A DNA stretch of 64,000 bases, taken from Aminobacter ciceronei. Its GTDB lineage: Bacteria > Pseudomonadota > Alphaproteobacteria > Rhizobiales > Rhizobiaceae. Of this stretch, positions 46,671 to 55,878 are shown piece by piece. Below the pieces are notes generated by a model. That model was given only the letters and a program-made list of their open reading frames with translations, did not search any database and was not told the origin of the DNA. Each line of letters begins with the position of its first letter. Positions within the stretch are counted from its first letter, which is position 1. The DNA is taken from positions 62,001-126,000 of the forward strand of contig NZ_JACJHY010000011.1 in assembly GCF_014138625.1 (NCBI RefSeq), read 5' to 3'. The translations under genes and the position numbers were made by a program.

Positions 46671-47537
46671 ATGACCGGATTCGGAAGAACTGTACTGATG
46701 GCGCTTTCGGGCGTTGCCATGTCCGCACTCGCCCTCACCTTGGCCAATGCCGCGACGCTCGAGCAGATCAAGAAGTCGGGCACGATCCGCATCGCTGTCG
46801 CCAATGAGATCCCCTATGGCTATGTCGACCCCAAGGGCGAGGCCCTCGGCGCCGGCCCCACGGTTGCCAAGAAGCTGATGGAAAAACTCGGCATCGAAAA
46901 GATCGAATGGGTGACGACCAGCTTCTCTTCGCTTATCCCCGGCCTTCAGGCGGATCGCTTCGACATGGTGGCGGCCGAGATGGCTATCCTGCCCGACCGT
47001 TGCAAGACGGTCCTCTTCTCGGAACCCAATACCTCCTACGGCGAAGGACTTCTGGTTGCTGCGGGCAACCCGAAGGATATCAAGACATATGAAGATTTCG
47101 CCAAGAATTCCGCGCTCAAGGTTGCGATCATGGCGGGTGCCGACCAGTTGGAGATGATGCAGGCGCTGGGCGTTGCCGAAGGTAATCTGGTGACCATCGC
47201 CTCCAACGCCGATGCAATCTCAACGGTTTCAACCGGACGGGCTGATGCCTATGCCGCGACCAGCCTGACGGTGAGCGGACTGGCCAGCCAGAACGACGGC
47301 GTGGAAGTGGCGTCCGACTTTGCCGATCCGGTGGTGAACGGCAAAGAGGTTCGCAGTTGGGGCGGGTTCACATTCGCCAGTGGCAACGAAAGCCTGCGTG
47401 ATGCCGTGAATGACGCGCTGTCCGAGTTCAAGAAAATGCCGGAGTGGAAGGAGATCGTAACCGGTTACGGGTTCACCGAAGCTGACGTTTCGGGATCGAC
47501 TGCTCACACCACAGCCGATCTTTGCAGCGCCGACTAA
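46671..47537 (+). CDS. ehuB: Ectoine/hydroxyectoine ABC transporter binding protein (EhuB)
   Basis: 288 residues, SBP_bac_3 type, with a signal peptide ending near residue 28 (LANA, then ATLEQIKKSGTIRI). The region AGADQLEMMQALGV and a tail rich in ectoine-binding aromatic residues fit the EhuB family. Strong AGGAG site. It follows ask by 78 bp and is separated from ehuC by a hairpin. It captures ectoines from the medium as osmoprotectants or nutrients. Confidence 0.92.
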   Translation: MTGFGRTVLMALSGVAMSALALTLANAATLEQIKKSGTIRIAVANEIPYGYVDPKGEALGAGPTVAKKLMEKLGIEKIEWVTTSFSSLIPGLQADRFDMVAAEMAILPDRCKTVLFSEPNTSYGEGLLVAAGNPKDIKTYEDFAKNSALKVAIMAGADQLEMMQALGVAEGNLVTIASNADAISTVSTGRADAYAATSLTVSGLASQNDGVEVASDFADPVVNGKEVRSWGGFTFASGNESLRDAVNDALSEFKKMPEWKEIVTGYGFTEADVSGSTAHTTADLCSAD

Positions 47538-47560
47538 GCTGACGGCATAGACGCGATCGA

Positions 47561-47586
47561 GGCGGGTGCCACGGTACCCGCCTTTT
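47561..47586 (+). terminator. Hairpin with T-tract between ehuB and ehuC
   Basis: Seven-bp stem GGCGGGT/ACCCGCC with an 8-base loop and four T bases directly after. It looks like a rho-independent terminator, yet ehuC, ehuD and ehuA follow without a new obvious promoter, so it probably works as an attenuator giving more binding protein than membrane parts. Confidence 0.65.
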
Positions 47587-47619
47587 CGGTTCTGATCACC
47601 TTTCCCGCAGGATCAACTC

Positions 47620-48291
47620 ATGCACTGGTCTGAATATCTCCTTCCCCTGGCGGAGGGCGCGTGGGTCACGGTCCAACTCACCGTCTATTCCACGATCTTG
47701 GGCGGGGTTCTCGCCTTTGTCTTCGGCATCGGCAAGCTGTCGTCCAACATGGCAATCAAGAGCGTCTCGGTCGGCTATATCGAACTCTTCCGCGGTACAT
47801 CGTTGCTCGTGCAGCTATTCTGGCTGTATTTCGCTCTGCCCTTGGCAGGCATGGCGATCGGTATAGACCTGCGGCTGCCGCCAGTGGTTGCCGGCGTGCT
47901 GGCACTTGGCCTCAATATCGGCGCCTACGGTGCCGAAGTCGTGCGCGGCGCCATCCAGTCTGTCCACCAGAACCAGCGCGAAGCGGCGCGTGCCCTTAAC
48001 TTCACCCCAAGGCAGACACTGTTCAACATCGTCATCCCGCAGGCAATTCCCGAGATGATGCCTTCATTTGGCAATCTGGCTGTACAGAACCTCAAGGATA
48101 CTGCGCTTGTTTCACTGATAAGCCTCGGCGATCTGACCTTCCGCGCCGAACAGATTCGCAACTTCACCCAAGACAGCACGACAATCTACACGTTGCTGCT
48201 GTTGATGTATTTCGGCATGGCTCTGGTGGTCACAGTTGTCATGCACCTTATCGAACGCTTCGCCGGTCGATGGCGCATGGTGGGGAGCTAG
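47620..48291 (+). CDS. ehuC: Ectoine/hydroxyectoine ABC transporter permease (EhuC)
   Basis: 223 residues, polar-amino-acid-type permease with about five helices and the loop [20 protein letters not shown]. The region FRGTSLLVQLFWLYFALP is typical of the HisQ/HisM group. It is 4 bp ahead of ehuD. Confidence 0.92.
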   Translation: MHWSEYLLPLAEGAWVTVQLTVYSTILGGVLAFVFGIGKLSSNMAIKSVSVGYIELFRGTSLLVQLFWLYFALPLAGMAIGIDLRLPPVVAGVLALGLNIGAYGAEVVRGAIQSVHQNQREAARALNFTPRQTLFNIVIPQAIPEMMPSFGNLAVQNLKDTALVSLISLGDLTFRAEQIRNFTQDSTTIYTLLLLMYFGMALVVTVVMHLIERFAGRWRMVGS

Positions 48292-48295
48292 TTCC

Positions 48296-48988
48296 ATGCT
48301 TTTCGGCTTCGAATGGGACCTGACGAACCCGTTGAACTTTGCCATCTCCATCCTGCCTATCCTGCTGGTCGGCATGTGGGTGACAATTCAGGCAACCGTA
48401 CTCGGCTTCTTCGTCGCATTGGTGCTCGGGCTCTTTCTTGCCGTTCTCAAGAGCGCGCGGTCGCGGTTCATTGCCTGGCCGGCACGACTCGTCACCGAAT
48501 TCATTCGCGACACACCACTGCTGGTACAGTTGTTCTTCCTCTACTACGTGCTGCCCGAATACGGCATCGTGCTGCCGGCTTTCATGACCGGGGCGCTCGC
48601 CTTGGGCATCCAGTACAGTGCCTATACTTCGGAAGTCTACCGCGCCGGCATCGAGGCAGTAGGCAGAGACCAGCGCGAGGCGGCCCGTGCGCTCAACCTA
48701 TCGGCCGCCAACACCTTTACCCACATTGTCGTGCCGCAGGCAGTGCCGCGCATCGTGCCGGCAATGGGCAATTATCTGGTCTCAATCATGAAGGACGTTC
48801 CGGTGCTGTCGGTTGTGACTGTTCTCGAAATGCTCAATGTCGCCAAGATCATCGGCGACCGCACCTTCGACTATCTCGTACCGCTGTCGCTGGTTGGCTG
48901 CCTTTATCTCGTCATGACTCTTGTGGCCTCGGCCGGCGTCCGCGTTCTCGACACCTACCTTCCCAAGCAAGGACTTCCGCTGAAATGA
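48296..48988 (+). CDS. ehuD: Ectoine/hydroxyectoine ABC transporter permease (EhuD)
   Basis: 230 residues. The ATG at 48296, just after the ehuC stop, gives the expected N-terminus ([16 protein letters not shown]). The permease loop is [20 protein letters not shown]. It partners EhuC and overlaps ehuA by 4 bp. Confidence 0.92.
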   Translation: MLFGFEWDLTNPLNFAISILPILLVGMWVTIQATVLGFFVALVLGLFLAVLKSARSRFIAWPARLVTEFIRDTPLLVQLFFLYYVLPEYGIVLPAFMTGALALGIQYSAYTSEVYRAGIEAVGRDQREAARALNLSAANTFTHIVVPQAVPRIVPAMGNYLVSIMKDVPVLSVVTVLEMLNVAKIIGDRTFDYLVPLSLVGCLYLVMTLVASAGVRVLDTYLPKQGLPLK

Positions 48989-49755
48989 CCGATGCCATCA
49001 TAAGATTCGACAAGGTGGTCAAACGTTTTGGCGACCTCACCGTGCTCGACGAGCTCGATTTCGAGGTCAAGAAGGGCGAAAAGGTCTCGATCATCGGCCC
49101 TTCAGGGTCAGGCAAGTCGACGGTGCTGCGTATCCTGATGACGCTCGAGGGGATTGATGGCGGCGTTGTCCATGTCGACGGCGAACCACTATGGCATGAA
49201 CTGCGCGAGGGCTCCCTCCTGCCGGCCAGCGAAGCGCATCTGCGCCGAATGCGCTCCAAACTGGGCATGGTGTTTCAACAGTTCAACCTGTTTCCTCACA
49301 TGACGGTGATGCGCAACATTACCGAAGCTCCTGTAAAAGTACTTGGCCTTGGCAAGAAGGAGGCACAGCTACGCGCCGAGGAACTGCTGGATCTGGTAGG
49401 TCTTGCCGATCAGGCGAAGAAATTCCCGCATCAGCTGTCTGGGGGACAGCAGCAACGTGTCGGTATAGCGCGTGCACTTGCGATGAGGCCCAGTATCCTG
49501 TTGTTTGATGAACCAACGTCGGCGCTCGACCCTGAATTGGTGGGTGAGGTGCTTACGGTTATCGGCCGGCTTGCTGAAGAACACGACCTGACCATGCTGC
49601 TCGTAACCCACGAGATGCGGTTTGCACGCGAGATATCCGACCGTGTCTGCTTCTTCGACCGCGGGCAAATCCGCGAGGAAGGGACGCCGGACGAGCTTTT
49701 CACCGATCCAAGTGAAGAGAGAACACGTGAGTTCCTGAAAGCGATCCTAGACTAG
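48985..49755 (+). CDS. ehuA: Ectoine/hydroxyectoine ABC transporter ATP-binding protein (EhuA)
   Basis: 256 residues. Walker A is GPSGSGKST, the signature is [15 protein letters not shown], Walker B is [12 protein letters not shown], and the switch region is [11 protein letters not shown]. The protein ends normally (REFLKAILD), but its stop codon overlaps the stop of an antisense IS481 transposase remnant, so the element ended flush with the gene. Confidence 0.93.
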   Translation: MTDAIIRFDKVVKRFGDLTVLDELDFEVKKGEKVSIIGPSGSGKSTVLRILMTLEGIDGGVVHVDGEPLWHELREGSLLPASEAHLRRMRSKLGMVFQQFNLFPHMTVMRNITEAPVKVLGLGKKEAQLRAEELLDLVGLADQAKKFPHQLSGGQQQRVGIARALAMRPSILLFDEPTSALDPELVGEVLTVIGRLAEEHDLTMLLVTHEMRFAREISDRVCFFDRGQIREEGTPDELFTDPSEERTREFLKAILD

Positions 49756-50220
49756 GTGTTCAGTCCCGAGGTCAAGTGGACCAGGTCGAACCGGAAGCGA
49801 TCTGGCTGATAGGCCCAGTCCGTACAGATGGCTTCGAAGGATGCAAGACCGCGAAGGGTCTTGAGGGGTCGGACGAATATTGCAGCCTTTGAGGAAGGCG
49901 GCAAGGTGATCTTCAGAGTTGGCGGTGAGTCTCGTAGTGATACCGCTGAACCGGTTGCCTCCCGCAGCGCATAGAGGAAGTCATCCAGAGGCTGCAGCGT
50001 ATGCTTACGAAAGGCAACGACCGTCGCCTCTCAATTGGCGGCTTGCACGGTCATCGGCCCCATCGGCGCATCGTGGACAAAAGCCCGTTGTGCCACGTGG
50101 CAACAGATTTCTGATTTAGTCGTGCTGCACGGCTAGCTCGTTGAGCGGAGCGTTCGATCGCTGTATCGCTGCTCGGATGGCGTGCGTGGTCGTGGCACTG
50201 CCGCGGAGTATCTGTCCCAT
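49752..50220 (-). pseudogene. Decayed IS481-family transposase remnant
   Basis: About 469 bp on the minus strand can be pieced together as an IS481-type transposase. It starts at an ATG (50220) with a GGGAG site and reads MGQILRGSATTT, then AIRAAIQRSNAPLNELAVQ, and hits a stop at 50116-50118. Further pieces in shifted frames are LNQKSVATW, FVHDAPMGP, AFRKHTLQPLDDFLYAL, RYHYETHRQL, EDHLAAFLKG and finally LKTLRGLASFEAI to HLTSGLNT, ending at the stop 49752-49754. The middle, including the DDE catalytic core, is deleted. It cannot make an active enzyme. It closes the right side of the ectoine region. Confidence 0.8.
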
Positions 50221-50286
50221 AGCTTCTCCCGGAATGAAGGATCAGCTTGACTGCCTCCCGCCACACTCCGGGACCAAACAGCTAGT
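50221..50286. other. Gap between the IS remnant and the regulator gene
   Basis: Sixty-six bases beyond the transposase start, which should contain the former left end of the element. No terminal inverted repeat or target duplication could be recognised. Together with the remnant this accounts for the 531-bp stretch without an intact gene after ehuA. Confidence 0.4.
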
Positions 50287-51621
50287 CTAGTCGCCTTCGC
50301 CCTCGCCGGCCACCGAGATGCCGAACTTGCGCATCTTGAGATAAAGCGTCTTGCGCGAAATGCCGAGCGTGTCGGCCGTGGCGCCGATCCGGCCGTCGTG
50401 ATGAGCCAGGCTGTCGAGTATGACGGCCCGTTCGTGCCGGTCCATCCGCGCCTCGAGGCTGTCGCTGTTGCCGGCTGGCCTGTCGAACATCGCATGATCT
50501 TCCAGACCAAGCATGAAACGCTCGGCGACGTTGCGAAGCTCGCGAACGTTTCCCGGCCACGGCCTGCTTTCGAGCTCGGCCAGCCAGGCAGCTTCCACCT
50601 TGGGGGCCGTTCGCCCCTGGCGCTTGGCAGCGAGTCCGAGAAAATGGCGAAACAGCAGGCCGACATCGCTCTTGCGGGCGGCAAGCGGCGGAATCTCGAC
50701 GCGGGCGATATCGAGACGGAAGACAAGATCCTCGCGGAACTTGCCTTGCCGTGCCAGCTGATGCAGGTCCGCCTTGGTCGCCGCGACGACCTTGATATCG
50801 ACAGGCAGCTCTACATTCGAGCCGAGCCGCTCGATGACCCGCTCCTGGAGCACGCGCAGCAGCCGTACCTGGGCGACGAGCGGCATCGATTCGATCTCGT
50901 CTAGAAACAGCGTGCCGCCGCTGGCGTGTTCGATCTTGCCGATCCGGCGCTCGCGGGCGCCGGTGAAGGCGCCGGCCTCGTGGCCGAGAAGCTCGGTTTC
51001 CAGCATGGTCTCGGGGATTGCCCCGCAATTGACCGCAACGAAGCGCCCCTTGCGACCGCTGAAATCGTGGATGGCGCGCGCCGTCACTTCCTTGCCGGTG
51101 CCGGTTTCGCCGATGATCAGGACGTCGGTTGCAGCACCTGCGATCCGCTTCAGCTTCTCACGCAAGGCGACCATCGGCGCGGAATGACCGATCAGCCGCG
51201 TCTCCCAGGCGTCCGTCTCCGACGACAGCCGAAGCTGCCGGTTTTCGATGACAAGATGCCGGTGGTCACGGGCCCGGCGCACCGTCTCGATCAGGTGCAG
51301 CGGATCGGCGGGCTTTTCGAGAAAGTCCCAGGCACCGTCGCGCATCGCCCGCAGCGCCATCGGAATGTCGCCATGGCCAGACATCAGGATGATGGGAATT
51401 TCGCGGTCGATCTTGCGTACCGCCGCCACCAGATCGAAGCCGTCATGATCGGGCATGCGCACGTCCGAAACGATGACGGCCGAGGTGTCTGCCCTCAATC
51501 CGGCGAGCGCCGATTTGACCGACCCATGCGCGGCCACACGCAGCTCTTCGAGCTCCAGCACTTCACGGCAGGCGTCAAGCACATTGGCGTCGTCATCGAT
51601 CAGGATGATGTCGGGCGTCAT
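50287..51621 (-). CDS. Sigma-54-dependent response regulator (NtrC/PgtA-like)
   Basis: 444 residues. The receiver domain has Asp53 in VSDVRMPDHDG as phosphorylation site and a conserved Lys near 103. The AAA+ domain has Walker A GETGTGKE (171-178) and the sigma-54 contact motif GAFTGA (217-222). A Fis-type HTH closes the protein (IGATADTLGISRKTLYLKM). It overlaps the sensor kinase by 4 bp. The set of regulator, kinase and periplasmic protein matches the PgtA-PgtB-PgtC phosphoglycerate-sensing system of Salmonella. The probable target is the sigma-54 promoter at 39160-39176. Confidence 0.93.
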   Translation of the reverse strand: MTPDIILIDDDANVLDACREVLELEELRVAAHGSVKSALAGLRADTSAVIVSDVRMPDHDGFDLVAAVRKIDREIPIILMSGHGDIPMALRAMRDGAWDFLEKPADPLHLIETVRRARDHRHLVIENRQLRLSSETDAWETRLIGHSAPMVALREKLKRIAGAATDVLIIGETGTGKEVTARAIHDFSGRKGRFVAVNCGAIPETMLETELLGHEAGAFTGARERRIGKIEHASGGTLFLDEIESMPLVAQVRLLRVLQERVIERLGSNVELPVDIKVVAATKADLHQLARQGKFREDLVFRLDIARVEIPPLAARKSDVGLLFRHFLGLAAKRQGRTAPKVEAAWLAELESRPWPGNVRELRNVAERFMLGLEDHAMFDRPAGNSDSLEARMDRHERAVILDSLAHHDGRIGATADTLGISRKTLYLKMRKFGISVAGEGEGD

Positions 51622-53534
51622 TCAGGTCCTTTCAGGCTAACAAGAAAGCGGGTGCCTTGCGGACCGGTCTCGAGGATCGAAATGTCGCCGCCGAAATCCT
51701 TGACGATGTTGTAGGAAATCGACAAGCCGAGCCCGAGGCCGGACCCGACCGGCTTGGTGGTAAAGAACGGATCGAACACCGCACCGACATCGGTTGGCGC
51801 GATGCCCATGCCGGTATCGCCGACGATCAGGCGGGCACCCGCCCCGTCTGGTTCCACCAGGACACTGACATGCCTCACGGGCTGGCCCTTGACGGCGTCG
51901 AGCGCATTGGCAACCAGATTGACCGCGACCTGTTCGAGCCGCACCGGCTCGGCCATCACATTGGCCCGACCAGCGTCAGGCAGGCTGACGTCGAGAACGA
52001 CGCCTTCCTCTTCGAAGCGGTGCTCGAGCAGCGCAAGCGCATCGCGCACGCAGGCGGAGATGTCAGTCGGCCTGAGCTTCGCGTCCGGGCGGCGGGCAAA
52101 GCGCCTGATGTGGCTGATATGGTCAGCCATCCGGCCGGTCAGCGCCTTGATCTTGTCCAGGTTGACCAGCGCCTGCTCGCCCTTGCCGCGCGATATCAGC
52201 GTCGAGCCGCTGTGGATGTGGGCGCGGATGGCAGCCAGAGGCTGGTTGAGCTCGTGGCCGATACCGGCGGCCATCTGGCCGAGGGCAGCGAGCTTTGCCG
52301 ACTGGACAAGCTCGTCGCGGGTTTGCCGGAACATCGTCAGCGCATGGGCGAGATCGCCGAGTTCGTCGGCGCCTTCGGGCAATGCTGCGGCCGTCGGCCT
52401 GCCGCTGCTGATGGCGCCAGCTTCGTCAGCAAGCAAGCGAATGCGGCTGAGCAGGTTGCGCTGGACGTAGAAGATGCCGATCCCCAACGCCAGCACCACA
52501 GACAGGACGGCGATCGCCGCCAGCAGCTTGCGCCCGGTGTCGATGGCCGCAGCGGCACGTTTGGCGGCGGCATTGGCACTTGCCTCGATCGCCACGACTT
52601 CGGCTGCGATCTTGCGGCCGAGCTCGTCGACCAGCCGACCGTTCTGGCCGGCAAGCTCGGTCAGCCTGGCCGCCTCGATCATCTCCGAGCGCTTGCGGTT
52701 CGGGATCCCGGTCTGGGCGTTGGATTGCTCAAGGATGCGGCCGCTCAACTGGCGCACGGTGATGCTGTCCGGCCAGTTGCCAAGCGTTCCCAGCCGGTTG
52801 GCCAGTTCGTCGGCGCTGTCGCCGAGGAAGGCGTTGGTTTCCTGCACCTCCTCGGCCGTGGTGGCATTCACCAGCCGACCGATGAGGCCTGTCGCAAGAT
52901 TGGCCTGCGACACGGCAGTCAGCAGCGCTTCACTCTTGCGCTGTTCGGCCAGCGCTGCCGCTCCATGGCTGTTACGTGTTTCGGCCTCGATGTTGAAACG
53001 GATATCCTCGACCAGCGGCTCGGCTTCGTCGAGCAGGTCGGCCTGCACCCATCTGAGTTCGTCGATATCCGAGCGCATGGCCTCCAGCAGTGTGAAACGC
53101 TTGCCGGCGGCGACATCGATCTGACGCAGATTGTCGTTGATCCCGTTGGCAAGCGGCAGCAAGGCGCCGACCGGCGAGTTGGAATCGCTTTCGGCCAGCA
53201 ATGACTGCAGCAGCTTCAACCGCTCGGCATAGATGGCGCGGATCTCGTTGAACTCGCTGCGCGTCTCCGCCCCCGCCAACACCGCCGTGACCGAGCCGAT
53301 GTCGGCGCCCGCCGTTGAGAGGCGGGAGGCGTAAGCCAGTTGCGGCATCTGTTCGTTGGCGATCCGTGACAGCTCTCCGGATAGGCGTTCGTAAGACAGC
53401 CAGCCGACGACGCAGGCGCCCACGGCAAGGCCGACAATGGCAATGAAGGCCAGAGCGAGGCGGGCGCCGATGCCAAAGCGCCAGTCGCGGGTTGCGGCAG
53501 CGCCGGGATGATCGACCGCCATCATTGCCGCCAT
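51618..53534 (-). CDS. Sensor histidine kinase (PgtB-like)
   Basis: 638 residues. A membrane helix near residues 22-44, a large periplasmic helical domain of about 290 residues, a second membrane helix near 335-355 and a HAMP region are followed by the dimerisation box GIGHELNQPLAA (His near 427) and ATPase boxes DTGMGI and GSGLGLGLSI. The start is the ATG at 53534, or the ATG at 53525 that overlaps the upstream stop as ATGA. It should phosphorylate the response regulator in answer to a signal passed on by the adjacent periplasmic binding-like protein. Confidence 0.92.
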   Translation of the reverse strand: MAAMMAVDHPGAAATRDWRFGIGARLALAFIAIVGLAVGACVVGWLSYERLSGELSRIANEQMPQLAYASRLSTAGADIGSVTAVLAGAETRSEFNEIRAIYAERLKLLQSLLAESDSNSPVGALLPLANGINDNLRQIDVAAGKRFTLLEAMRSDIDELRWVQADLLDEAEPLVEDIRFNIEAETRNSHGAAALAEQRKSEALLTAVSQANLATGLIGRLVNATTAEEVQETNAFLGDSADELANRLGTLGNWPDSITVRQLSGRILEQSNAQTGIPNRKRSEMIEAARLTELAGQNGRLVDELGRKIAAEVVAIEASANAAAKRAAAAIDTGRKLLAAIAVLSVVLALGIGIFYVQRNLLSRIRLLADEAGAISSGRPTAAALPEGADELGDLAHALTMFRQTRDELVQSAKLAALGQMAAGIGHELNQPLAAIRAHIHSGSTLISRGKGEQALVNLDKIKALTGRMADHISHIRRFARRPDAKLRPTDISACVRDALALLEHRFEEEGVVLDVSLPDAGRANVMAEPVRLEQVAVNLVANALDAVKGQPVRHVSVLVEPDGAGARLIVGDTGMGIAPTDVGAVFDPFFTTKPVGSGLGLGLSISYNIVKDFGGDISILETGPQGTRFLVSLKGPE

Positions 53535-54871
53535 GGCTGATAACGCAGACTGTCGGGATCACGCGACGCAGTCATGATCAGGCTTTCTGCAGCAGCCAGG
53601 TTTTGCTCGATGGTGCTGCGCAAGGCGCGGGCGAATGCCTGCTGCTCGGGCGAGCGCACCGCCCCGCGCGGCCATTCCGTCTTCAGTGGGTCGGCAAGGC
53701 TCGTCATCTCCTCTGCCGAGAGCGGCGGCATGCTCAGCAAGGCACGGGCCCTCCCCAGCATCTCTTGCCGTTGCGGATCGTCAATGTTTGCCGTCTCCAG
53801 ATCGGTAAGCCGCTTCCACAACCGCGCGAGCATTGCCCGGCGGCGCACGATGTAATCGTCGAACATGAGGTTGACGAGTCCATATCGCGCTGCCGAGGCG
53901 GATGGGTCGAAGCTGTGGTACTTCAGCAGGCCGTCGCCAGCCTGCTGCGGCAGCAGCCCTCCGTTCAACGACGCCAGCACGGGAATGCGACCGACTGCCG
54001 GCGTGAGCAGGATTTTCTGGCCCTCCTCCGAAAGAACGAAATCGACGAAGCGCTCCGCGCCCTCGATGTTGCGCGAACGCGACAGGATGGCGATGCTTGC
54101 GGGCACGAAGACCGCATTGCGTGGCGTGATGAAGACATTGTCGGCATTGGCCAGATCCGGTGCCCGCGCCAGGAAGTCGATGGTGATACCGATGCCGAAG
54201 CGCCGCTGCGCGACGCCGGAAGCAACACCGAAGCTGCGCGCCGTGACCGTCGACAGGTTGCCGCCCAACTGCGACAGCAGCGCCCAGCCGTGATCCCAGC
54301 CGTAGGTCTGCAGCAGCGCTTCGACGATCAGGTGCGTCGTGCCCGAGCGCGACGGCGAGGTGATGCCGATGTGTCCCGAATAGACCGGCTTGATCAGGTC
54401 CTGCCAGTCGCGCGGGACCGGCAGGCCGTGCTGCGCGAGATAGGATGGATTGTAGACGAAGCCATAGCCCGACAAGGCGAAGCCGAGATAGTAGCCGCCG
54501 GGATCGTCGACCGGATAACCGAGTACCCTGGCAGGTGCGCCGGTTGGCCGCGGCGCGATCGGTCGCAGTTCACCTGTCCGCTTCAGCAGCTCGAAGGCAT
54601 CGGCGGCGGAAGCCCAGAAGATGTCGGCGGCAACTTCCGTCTTCTCGATGATGAAGCGGCTGGCGCTTGCCGTGTTGCGCTGGATGACGACGAGGCGGAT
54701 GTCGGCGTTGCGGCGCTCAAAGGCCCTCTGGAACGGCTCGATGAAGGATGGCGGATAGGAAGTGACCACGACGAGGTCACGACGCTCCGCCGCCCAGACG
54801 GCGCCGGCAAGCGATGCGAGCGTGCACATGGCCGACAGCACGAGCGCCGACAAGATACCTATCCTGGCCAA
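53522..54871 (-). CDS. Periplasmic binding-like signalling protein (PgtC-like)
   Basis: 449 residues with an N-terminal signal sequence (LSALVLSAMCTLASLAGA, then VWAAERR). The core VVTSYPPSFIEPFQRAF, ADIFWASAADAF, SPSRSGTTHLIVEALLQTYG and GIGITIDFLA is closely parallel to the importer binding protein at 37790-39109. No permease or ATPase is adjacent; instead it is coupled to a sensor kinase and sigma-54 regulator. So it most likely binds the same ligand and presents it to the kinase, as proposed for PgtC. Confidence 0.88.
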   Translation of the reverse strand: MARIGILSALVLSAMCTLASLAGAVWAAERRDLVVVTSYPPSFIEPFQRAFERRNADIRLVVIQRNTASASRFIIEKTEVAADIFWASAADAFELLKRTGELRPIAPRPTGAPARVLGYPVDDPGGYYLGFALSGYGFVYNPSYLAQHGLPVPRDWQDLIKPVYSGHIGITSPSRSGTTHLIVEALLQTYGWDHGWALLSQLGGNLSTVTARSFGVASGVAQRRFGIGITIDFLARAPDLANADNVFITPRNAVFVPASIAILSRSRNIEGAERFVDFVLSEEGQKILLTPAVGRIPVLASLNGGLLPQQAGDGLLKYHSFDPSASAARYGLVNLMFDDYIVRRRAMLARLWKRLTDLETANIDDPQRQEMLGRARALLSMPPLSAEEMTSLADPLKTEWPRGAVRSPEQQAFARALRSTIEQNLAAAESLIMTASRDPDSLRYQPWRQ

Positions 54872-54971
54872 TCTGCCCTCATCGTCGTGGCCGCCTTCGT
54901 GGAAACGCTCAATCTAACGTATGGCCATCCAGAGGCGCCACCCCGGACGGCCCTGCGACGGCAGGCCCCTC

Positions 54972-55646
54972 TCAGTCGTTCCTGCCGCGCGTTTCCTCGA
55001 GGAACGTCACCAGGGCGCGGCCGGCGCCGAGAATGTGGTCGCGGGTGAGCTCGGCAGCCTTGTCGGCATCGCCCGCGATACAGGCATCGAGAATACCCTT
55101 GTGCTCGCGCCGTGCCCGGCTCATGCCGTTGGTCAGCGTCAACTGGGCGCGCAAATAGCGGTCGATGCGGTCGAGCGAAGCGCGCACGATCTGCAGGTAG
55201 TAGGGCCGTCGCGCCGCCTCGTAGAGGCTGTAGTGGAAGTTGCGGTTGATCTCGCCCCACATCGCCGAATTGGCCTCGCTGTCGAACGCTTGGCAGTGGC
55301 GTCGGGCCGCGTCGAGGGTCTTTCCGGTCAACTTCGGCACGGCCAGTCGGATGACCTCGGCCTCGATCAGCGCACGGAACTCGAATATCTCCTCGATCTC
55401 CTCGATCGACAAGCCTGCAACGACTGCGCCCTTGTAGCGCTGCGTGGTGATCAGGCCGTTCTGCTCGAGCCGCGACAGCGCCTCGCGCACCGGGATGCGG
55501 CTGGTGTTGAACATCAAGGCGATCTGGTCCTGCCTCAGGTTTTCGCCTTCGGCGAGGTCACCCTCGATGATCGCCTTGCGCAGCGCCTCGTAGACGATAT
55601 CGGCCGCCGATGCGGCCTGCCTGATATCGACGGTCTCCAGTTTCAT
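54972..55646 (-). CDS. GntR-family (FCD-type) transcriptional regulator
   Basis: 224 residues: a winged HTH ([20 protein letters not shown], then [19 protein letters not shown]) followed by an FCD domain with likely metal-binding His residues ([26 protein letters not shown]). The ATG at 55646 gives the standard start. It is divergent from the proline-racemase-family gene and probably controls it in response to a hydroxyproline or proline derivative. Confidence 0.9.
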   Translation of the reverse strand: MKLETVDIRQAASAADIVYEALRKAIIEGDLAEGENLRQDQIALMFNTSRIPVREALSRLEQNGLITTQRYKGAVVAGLSIEEIEEIFEFRALIEAEVIRLAVPKLTGKTLDAARRHCQAFDSEANSAMWGEINRNFHYSLYEAARRPYYLQIVRASLDRIDRYLRAQLTLTNGMSRARREHKGILDACIAGDADKAAELTRDHILGAGRALVTFLEETRGRND

Positions 55647-55744
55647 TGCGGTCCAACCTTGCGGGATTGCGGCAAACGGCCAAGCCTCGGTGATAGGTGC
55701 TGCAACGGCGCGGGGCAACATGCCCAGCATTTTCTTCCCGCACA

Positions 55745-55770
55745 ATTGCATATTCCAGATTGTATATTGG
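55745..55770. promoter_or_regulatory. Tandem AT-rich repeats between gntR and the racemase-family gene
   Basis: ATTGCATATTCC at 55745 and ATTGTATATTGG at 55759 are near-identical units 14 bp apart in the 232-bp divergent gap. They could be a GntR operator or part of the promoter. The rest of the gap shows no further structure. Confidence 0.4.
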
Positions 55771-55878
55771 ATCCGATGTTTCTATGGGTGCCAAGGTGCG
55801 AGCGGCGAAGGCACGATACGGCAACGCGACCGGTATCGTAGCGGAAGCCGACAAGGCGAATTCACGGGGAGGCGAAGG

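Noticed and set aside
50051-50266. 71-codon - strand open frame as a small gene
   Set aside because: It only covers one shifted piece of the decayed IS481 transposase (LNQKSVATW) and has no independent signal.
51657-53204. 515-codon + strand frame opposite the sensor kinase
   Set aside because: A shadow of the kinase gene, rich in Arg, Gln and Asp with no domain; the kinase boxes on the - strand are intact.
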